A DNA stretch of 27,730 nucleotides, taken from positions 1-27,730 of the forward strand of contig CAZSSM010000087.1 in NCBI GenBank assembly GCA_964609385.1, in the 5' to 3' direction. Under the pieces are notes generated by a model. That model did no database searches, was not told the DNA's origin, and saw nothing but the letters and a program-made list of their open reading frames with translations. Made by a program: the position numbers and the translations under genes. Source of the DNA: CAZSSM01 sp964609385 (GTDB lineage Bacteria; Planctomycetota; Planctomycetia; Isosphaerales; Isosphaeraceae). Positions 22,358-27,730 of this stretch are shown here, piece by piece (position 1 is the stretch's first letter; every line of letters begins with the position of its first letter).

Positions 22358-23026
22358 ATGAGTTCGAGTGTATGGGCGGTGGTCGCGGATAAGGAGGCTT
22401 CTGGGACCCTGCTGGCCCTCTGTCCGGACGGGATCTATCGACTTCGGTTCAACAAGCGCAAGGCGGTTCGCGAGGAGATGCCGACGGTTGCTCAGGGGCT
22501 CGCCAGCGGTCGTCTCCCGACCGAATTCAAATTCGAAGAGAAGAACAAAGAGTTCGTCCCCTACCAAGCGATTCAGCGGATCGATGTGCCGGCGAGCCTC
22601 GCGAAAGTGAAGTTCACCGTCTTCGGCGAAGGGAAGACATCCACGTTGGAGTTCGAAGGTTCTGAGAAGACAGATCAAGTTGAGATCGCCAGGGAAGCGG
22701 TCGCTCGGGGCCGCTTGCCGCTGCCCGAGCAAACAATCCCCATCGACGCGGACAGCGCGTTGGTTCGGCCCGGCATCGCCATGGCGATCGTGCTCGGTGT
22801 CCTCGGCTTGCTCTACGGCATTGCGGTGTCCGAGCCAGACCAGGACGGTGGTCGTCGCAAAGCGATCGCCGCGCTGCTAGAGTTCGTCGCGCGATCCTTG
22901 GGGCCGACTGGGGTCATCGGGATCGGCATCGTGGCCGTGCTCATCGTCATCGGATACACCGCGATGCGGCTGAAGAATCGCCCACAACGGTTGGCCTGGG
23001 TCTCACCCGATATGAAGGATGCCTGA
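22358..23026 (+). CDS. hypothetical protein with two C-terminal transmembrane helices
   Basis: 222-residue protein of no family I recognise. Residues 1-120 look soluble and beta-rich (WAVVADKEASGTLLAL, YRLRFNKRKAV, YQAIQRIDV, KVKFTVFGEG, STLEFEGSE), in the alternating pattern of a PH-like or bacterial PH (DUF304-type) domain. Two hydrophobic helices follow: about 140-160 (GIAMAIVLGVLGLLYGIAV) and about 187-208 (GVIGIGIVAVLIVIGYTAM). A short basic tail (RLKNRPQR) favours a cytoplasmic C-terminus. AAGGA sits 7 nt before ATG 22358. The longer frame from 22277 lacks this support. It stands alone on the plus strand. Confidence 0.75.
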   Translation: MSSSVWAVVADKEASGTLLALCPDGIYRLRFNKRKAVREEMPTVAQGLASGRLPTEFKFEEKNKEFVPYQAIQRIDVPASLAKVKFTVFGEGKTSTLEFEGSEKTDQVEIAREAVARGRLPLPEQTIPIDADSALVRPGIAMAIVLGVLGLLYGIAVSEPDQDGGRRKAIAALLEFVARSLGPTGVIGIGIVAVLIVIGYTAMRLKNRPQRLAWVSPDMKDA

Positions 23027-23399
23027 AGCAGTTCGCCCTCTAGTGATTGCCGATCCCCTCAGTGAGTTGGCACCGGGACGATGATTGGTCCCGGCTTCGC
23101 GCGGGTTGCTCCACCCAGAAACCGAGCGATCCGCGGCGACTTCATCGGCTTTTCCCATCGAACACCGGGATTCTCCTTGCCAGAATCCATCTCGATCGGT
23201 TCCCGAACCTCGACGCAAGCCTATATTGCTTCAGGCCTTCTGGCGACCCTTCATCCTGTGTTGACCAAGGCCCCATCCGATCGGTCTGGAGAATCGTACG
23301 GGGGAAGCCGAAATCAATTGACGCTGATTATCCCGAATCCTAATAATGAGCGGCCGCACTATTACTGTGGGTGCGTTCCCAAGTCACGAGGTTGTGCCG
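23027..23399. other. intergenic region upstream of the LysR gene
   Basis: 373 nt without a convincing gene. It contains a strong hairpin at 23073-23094 in the first part. The second part (about 23220-23345) is less GC-rich and should carry the LysR gene promoter. I cannot assign boxes with confidence. Confidence 0.4.
23073..23094 (+). terminator. hairpin after the 222-aa gene
   Basis: CCGGGAC (23073-23079) and GTCCCGG (23088-23094), a perfect 7-bp GC-rich stem with an 8-nt loop, 46 nt after the stop codon. It lacks a T-run, as do the other hairpins in this window. Confidence 0.4.
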
Positions 23400-24479
23400 A
23401 TGCAGTTCGACAGTTTGAGGATTTTCTGTGAGGTCGCACGGCTGGCGAGTTTCTCGCGGGCGGCGCGGGCCAATCGGATCTCTCAATCTTCGGCCAGCCA
23501 GGTGGTTCACCAACTGGAGGATCGTTTGGGCGTCCGCCTGATCGATCGGAGTCGTCGCCCCTTGGTGCTGACACCCTACGGCAAGGTCTACTATCACGGC
23601 TGCCTGGAGATCATCGATCGCTTCGACGACCTGGAGCAACGCGTCCGTACGCTGGCTAAGGGGATCGACCTGCGCGGGACCGTCAAGGTCAGCGCGATCT
23701 ATTCGGTCGGATTCCATCAGATGGCCCGCATTGTGGACCGCTTCCGCCAGCAGTATCCCCACGTCGACGCGTCGGTGACGTATCATCATCCCCAGCAGGT
23801 CCTGGAGTCAGTTCGTCGCGGGAGCGTGGACCTTGGCCTGCTCTCCTATCCCCAGAAGTGGCCGGACCTCAACGTCGTCGCCTGGAAAGATGAGGAGATG
23901 GTTTGCGCGATTCCCGGAGACCATCCCCTTGCCCGAATCGAGGCGCCGGTCCCGATCGCCTCGCTAAACCAGCAGCGGTACGTTCACTTTACGCCCGATC
24001 TGCCGATTCGGCAGGCCGTCGATCGGTTCCTCAGCGAGCATCGGGTGGAGGTGGTCCCGGCCATGCAGGTCGATTCGGTGGAGGTGGTCAAGTCGGCCGT
24101 CTCCAGCGGCCAAGGCTTGGCCATCCTGCCTCGGCCGACCGTCGAAGGACCGTCTGACCGACTCCGAATTCGAGTCCGTCGTCTGGCGGAGACGCGGTTG
24201 GTTCGCCCCTTGGTGATCATCCACCGCGACAACGAGTCTCTAAACATTGTGGCCGCTCGGTTCCTGGATGACCTTCGGAGCGAACGGTCGAGCCCCGACG
24301 AACTGGCCCGAGATGGGGCGATCGCCTCGACCTCGGCGCGGTCTGGTCCGGCGATCGAAGATCTGTTGTCGACCCGCTCGTCAACCCCCGAGGCGTTGCC
24401 GTCGGAGGCAGCGGCGGCAGCAGGCGTGCCCAACTCCAGTTCGGGCGGATCCGAAACCCTCGTTCGGCTTCCGCTCTGA
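23400..24479 (+). CDS. LysR-family transcriptional regulator
   Basis: 359-residue DNA-binding regulator. Residues 1-60 form the LysR winged HTH (FDSLRIFCEVARLASFSRAA, SQSSASQVVHQLEDRLGVRL, then RPLVLTPYG). From about 90 to 295 follows the two-lobed effector-binding domain (GTVKVSAIYSVGF, VDLGLLSYP, VPAMQVDSVEVVKSAVSSGQGLAILP). The last roughly 60 residues (Ser/Ala/Pro-rich) are an unusual extension, since LysR proteins normally end near residue 300. GAGGT lies 7 nt before ATG 23400. The gene is followed on the same strand by gltB after 282 nt. In Bacillus a LysR protein (GltC) controls glutamate synthase, so gltB is the first target to consider, by inference only. CysB/CysL-type or other effectors cannot be excluded. 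Confidence 0.93.
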   Translation: MQFDSLRIFCEVARLASFSRAARANRISQSSASQVVHQLEDRLGVRLIDRSRRPLVLTPYGKVYYHGCLEIIDRFDDLEQRVRTLAKGIDLRGTVKVSAIYSVGFHQMARIVDRFRQQYPHVDASVTYHHPQQVLESVRRGSVDLGLLSYPQKWPDLNVVAWKDEEMVCAIPGDHPLARIEAPVPIASLNQQRYVHFTPDLPIRQAVDRFLSEHRVEVVPAMQVDSVEVVKSAVSSGQGLAILPRPTVEGPSDRLRIRVRRLAETRLVRPLVIIHRDNESLNIVAARFLDDLRSERSSPDELARDGAIASTSARSGPAIEDLLSTRSSTPEALPSEAAAAAGVPNSSSGGSETLVRLPL

Positions 24480-24761
24480 GAACCCGAATCGGTTTGCTCC
24501 GCTGCTCCGTTCCTCGCTCCCTTCGCGATCAGCCGATCGAGGGAGGGCGATGACCGACGCGGCCAACCGTCGACCGACGTCGCGCCCTCACAAGGTGCCT
24601 CGTCGACCCCCGAAGGCGCCACGGGAATCCGTCAAAAGACGATTCCCCCCGCCGAATTCCTCAACCTCTCCAACTCCTCTCGATCCCGACTCGACCCGTC
24701 CGAAAGTACGGAGGTTCGTCTGAAACAGGCCGCCCACCGAGTCACCCTCGAGGACGATCAG

Positions 24762-27730
24762 ATGATGCACAATGCCCAGTCCGACCGACCGCTTGCCCAC
24801 GGGCTCTACGCCGGCGACGCCTTCGAGCACGACGCCTGCGGTGTGGGGTTCCTCGTCCATCTCCGGGGTCAAGCCTCGCGCGAGATCGTTACGCGCGGCC
24901 TCGATGCCCTGATCCGGATGACCCACCGGGGTGCATGCGGCTGTGATCCCAACAGTGGCGACGGGGCCGGGGTCTTGATTCAGATCCCGCACGCATTCCT
25001 GAACCGCGAGGTCGGTCGAATGGGCCTCTGCCTTCCCGAACCGGATGACTACGGGGTGGCCGTCCTCTTCCAGCCGCGCGATCCGGAGGCCGCCGAGGTC
25101 GGTCGCCATCTCTTCGAGCGGATCGTGGCCGAGGAGGGTCAAACGTTCTTGGGCTGGCGACCGGTGCCGACCGATGCTGATGCGGCCGACCTCGGCCCGA
25201 CCTCCCGAGGCGCGGAGCCCTTGATCTGGCAGGGCTTCGTAGGCCGGGCCACCGGATTGGTCGAAGAGGCCCGTGTCCGACGCGACTCGACCTGGTTCGA
25301 ACGCAAGCTCTACGTGATTCGTCGACGCTTCGAGTGCGAACTCAAGACGCTCGGACTCCCTGAGCCGATCGCCTCGGAGTTCGCCATCCCCAGCTTCTCC
25401 AGCCGTTCGATCGTCTACAAAGGGATGCTGACACCGGCCCAGTTGCCCCAGTATTACCGGCACGACCTGTCGGCTCCCGAACTGGCCTCGGCCTTCTGCT
25501 TATACCACTCGCGGTTCAGCACCAACACCTTCCCGAGCTGGAAGCTGGCGCACCCACACCGGATGATCGCGCACAACGGCGAGATCAACACGCATCGCGG
25601 GAACGTCAACTGGATGCGGGCTCGCGAGGCGCTCTTCGCCTCCCAGGCGTTTGACCCCGGCGACCTTGAGAAGGTCCTGCCGGTGATGGCCGATGGGTCT
25701 AGCGACTCGGTCAGTCTCGACCGCGCTTTGGAGTTGCTCGTGATGGCCGGCTACGAGCCGGCGCACGCGGTGATGATGCTGATTCCGGAGGCCTGGGAGA
25801 ATCACCGGGCCATGTCCAAGGAAAAGCGCGCCTTCTATGCCTACCACGCCAGCATGATGGAGGCCTGGGACGGACCCGCCTCGGTCGGCTTCACCGACGG
25901 CCGGTTCATCGGCGCAGTGCTCGACCGTAATGGGCTTCGACCCAGTCGCTTCTATGTCACCGACGACGATCTCGTGATCATGGCGAGCGAAGTCGGCGTC
26001 GTCGATGTCGACCCTTCCAAGGTCATCCGCAAAGGTCGGCTCGAGCCCGGCAGAATGTTCCTGGTCGACATGGAGCAGGGCCGAATCGTCGAGGATGATG
26101 AGCTGAAGCATCGGATCGCCACGGCTCGGCCCTACCGGCGATGGTTGGACGAAAACCAAGTCCGCCTCGACCAACTCCCCGATGCCTTGCTGAACCAGTC
26201 CGGTCGGCCACACACCGACGATTCGGCCATCGACCTGTTAACTCACCAATTGAGCTTCGGGTACACCCTCGAAGACTTGAAATACGTCCTCGCTCCGATG
26301 GCCGATAAAGCTCAAGAGGCGATTGGCTCGATGGGGACCGACACCCCTTTGGCCGTCCTCAGCGACCAGCCGCAACTGCTGTACAATTACTTCAAGCAAC
26401 TCTTCGCTCAGGTGACCAACCCACCCCTGGATGCGATCCGCGAGGAACTGGTGACCTCGGTTCGGACTTGCCTGGGGCCGATGGGCAACCTGCTTGATCC
26501 AGGGCCGGAGTGTTGCCGGCAGATCGCCTTGGACTCGCCGATCCTGACCGAGTCGGATCTCCAAAGACTCGCGGCTCTGGACGGTTGGCGTGGATTCCGG
26601 GCCGCGACCTTGGAGATGACTTATGAGGTCCGTTTGGGTGCTGAGGGGATCCGCCAGGCGCTGCAACGACTTTTCGACGAGGCCGCTCGCCTGATTCGCT
26701 CGGGTATCAACGTGCTCATCCTCTCCGATCGCCGGATCGACGCCGAGCACGCGCCCATTCCTGCTCTGTTGGCCACCTCGGGCCTCCACCACGAACTGGT
26801 CCGCCTCGGCTTGCGGACTCAGACCGGCCTGATCGTCGAGACCGGTGAGGCCCGTGAGACCCATCATATGGCTTTGCTCTTCGGCTATGGTGCCGGGGCG
26901 ATCTGTCCCTACCTGGCCTATCAGACGCTCGGCCAGTTGATCGAGGAGCACCTGGTCGACCCCAACCTGGATGCGGCCCAGGCGATCGAGCATTACCGCA
27001 AGGCGCTCCGCAAGGGCGTCGTCAAGATCATGTCCAAGATGGGCATCAGCACCGTTCAGAGTTACCGGGGTGCTCAGATCTTTGAAGCGATCGGTCTGGA
27101 CAGGCAATTCGTGGCGACCTACTTCGATACGACTGCCTCGAGGATCGGCGGGATCGGCCTGGAAGAGATCGCCGATGAGGTCGAGGCCCTGCACCATCGC
27201 GCCTTCGGTCTCCGCGACGCCGGCCCGAAACTGCTGGGCTGGGGGGGGCAATACCAGTGGCGCCGTGAGGGTGAATACCACCTGTTCAACCCCGAGACCG
27301 TCTTCCGGCTCCAGCACGCCACGCGGACCCGTCGCGAGGAGATCTTCCGCCAGTACACGCGGATGGTCGACGATCAAAGCGAACGCCTCTGCACGCTCCG
27401 CGGCCTCTTCCGGTTCCGGACTGAAGGCCGCACGCCGGTGCCGATCGAAGAGGTCGAGCCGATCGAGGCGATTTGCCGACGGTTCGCCACCGGCGCCATG
27501 TCGTACGGCTCGATCAGTCGCGAGGCGCACGAGACCTTGGCCATCGCGATGAACCGGATCGGCGGGCGCAGTAACACCGGTGAGGGAGGCGAGAAGCCTG
27601 AGCGGCACCGCGACATCCGCCGCAGCTCGATCAAGCAGGTCGCCTCGGGCCGGTTCGGCGTCACCAGCGAGTATCTGGTCAACGCCGACGAGATCCAGAT
27701 CAAGATGGCTCAGGGGGCTAAGCCGGGTGA
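24762..27730 (+). CDS. gltB: glutamate synthase large subunit, 3' part missing
   Basis: The first 989 residues of a protein normally about 1500 long, cut by the window edge. It makes two glutamates from glutamine and 2-oxoglutarate (GOGAT), the assimilation arm of the GS-GOGAT cycle. A 25-residue propeptide precedes the catalytic Cys26 (DACGVGF) of the class II glutaminase domain. That domain shows RFSTNTFPSW and AHNGEINT. The central domain runs to about residue 800. The FMN/2-oxoglutarate domain begins before GAMSYGSISREAH (from residue 912) and NTGEGGE. The window ends in the IKMAQGAKPG loop. GAGGA at 24750-24754 lies 7 nt before ATG 24762. No frame break is seen. The preceding gene encodes a LysR regulator. 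Confidence 0.97.
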   Translation, partial: MMHNAQSDRPLAHGLYAGDAFEHDACGVGFLVHLRGQASREIVTRGLDALIRMTHRGACGCDPNSGDGAGVLIQIPHAFLNREVGRMGLCLPEPDDYGVAVLFQPRDPEAAEVGRHLFERIVAEEGQTFLGWRPVPTDADAADLGPTSRGAEPLIWQGFVGRATGLVEEARVRRDSTWFERKLYVIRRRFECELKTLGLPEPIASEFAIPSFSSRSIVYKGMLTPAQLPQYYRHDLSAPELASAFCLYHSRFSTNTFPSWKLAHPHRMIAHNGEINTHRGNVNWMRAREALFASQAFDPGDLEKVLPVMADGSSDSVSLDRALELLVMAGYEPAHAVMMLIPEAWENHRAMSKEKRAFYAYHASMMEAWDGPASVGFTDGRFIGAVLDRNGLRPSRFYVTDDDLVIMASEVGVVDVDPSKVIRKGRLEPGRMFLVDMEQGRIVEDDELKHRIATARPYRRWLDENQVRLDQLPDALLNQSGRPHTDDSAIDLLTHQLSFGYTLEDLKYVLAPMADKAQEAIGSMGTDTPLAVLSDQPQLLYNYFKQLFAQVTNPPLDAIREELVTSVRTCLGPMGNLLDPGPECCRQIALDSPILTESDLQRLAALDGWRGFRAATLEMTYEVRLGAEGIRQALQRLFDEAARLIRSGINVLILSDRRIDAEHAPIPALLATSGLHHELVRLGLRTQTGLIVETGEARETHHMALLFGYGAGAICPYLAYQTLGQLIEEHLVDPNLDAAQAIEHYRKALRKGVVKIMSKMGISTVQSYRGAQIFEAIGLDRQFVATYFDTTASRIGGIGLEEIADEVEALHHRAFGLRDAGPKLLGWGGQYQWRREGEYHLFNPETVFRLQHATRTRREEIFRQYTRMVDDQSERLCTLRGLFRFRTEGRTPVPIEEVEPIEAICRRFATGAMSYGSISREAHETLAIAMNRIGGRSNTGEGGEKPERHRDIRRSSIKQVASGRFGVTSEYLVNADEIQIKMAQGAKPG

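Noticed and set aside
24550..24723. Short Arg/Pro-rich frame between LysR and gltB
   Set aside because: Basic low-complexity translation, no ribosome-binding site, and it occupies the expected gltB promoter region.
26238..27608. 456-codon minus-strand frame within gltB
   Set aside because: Shadow of gltB, whose plus-strand frame is open and has all expected motifs.

Overview
The window is bacterial, GC-rich and gene-dense on both strands, and looks like a planctomycete, probably of the Isosphaeraceae type. This is inferred from the gene style: long repeat and propeller proteins of unknown function, Lys-rich-tailed small DNA-binding-like proteins, long intergenic spaces, an SMI1/KNR4 protein and the Bacteroidetes-like dihydroorotase variant. 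No marker gene fixes the taxon. I see no IS element, prophage, CRISPR array or rRNA.

Layout. 1-54: 3' part of a tRNA with anticodon CAU, cut by the window edge. 414-1826: a class I SAM methyltransferase and an SMI1/KNR4 (SUKH) protein. 2165-4708: a membrane-anchored protein with about 13 tandem 40-residue helical repeats. 4778-6654 (minus): an iodotyrosine-deiodinase-like flavin nitroreductase followed by a permuted NlpC/P60 (YiiX-like) lipoprotein. 6943-8871: an ABC exporter half-transporter. 9089-10414: dihydroorotase. 10553-10840 (minus): a small HU-like protein with a histone-H1-like lysine tail. 11501-13519 (minus): a GH13 alpha-glucan enzyme. 13872-16097 (minus): a dCache sensor fused to what looks like a complete pentameric ligand-gated ion channel (pLGIC) module. 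16229-16299: tRNA-Gly(CCC) with a good sigma70-type promoter. 16485-20354 (minus): an alpha/beta hydrolase and a 1005-aa Tat-exported lipoprotein (beta-propeller plus helical repeats). 20683-22134: a TolC-like outer-membrane lipoprotein. 22358-23026: a 222-aa protein with two membrane segments. 23400-24479: a LysR regulator. 24762-window end: gltB, large subunit of glutamate synthase, truncated by the window edge.

The genes do not form one pathway. The plausible functional pairings are LysR with gltB (compare GltC/gltAB), the two minus-strand genes at 4778-6654, and the hydrolase/1005-aa lipoprotein pair. Two intergenic regions appear to hold gene fossils: a decayed MNT-type nucleotidyltransferase near 11184-11475 and a decayed CBS domain near 8883-9011. 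The most interesting item is the dCache-pLGIC fusion. Next are the 13-fold repeat protein, the IYD-like enzyme and the HU/H1 chimera.
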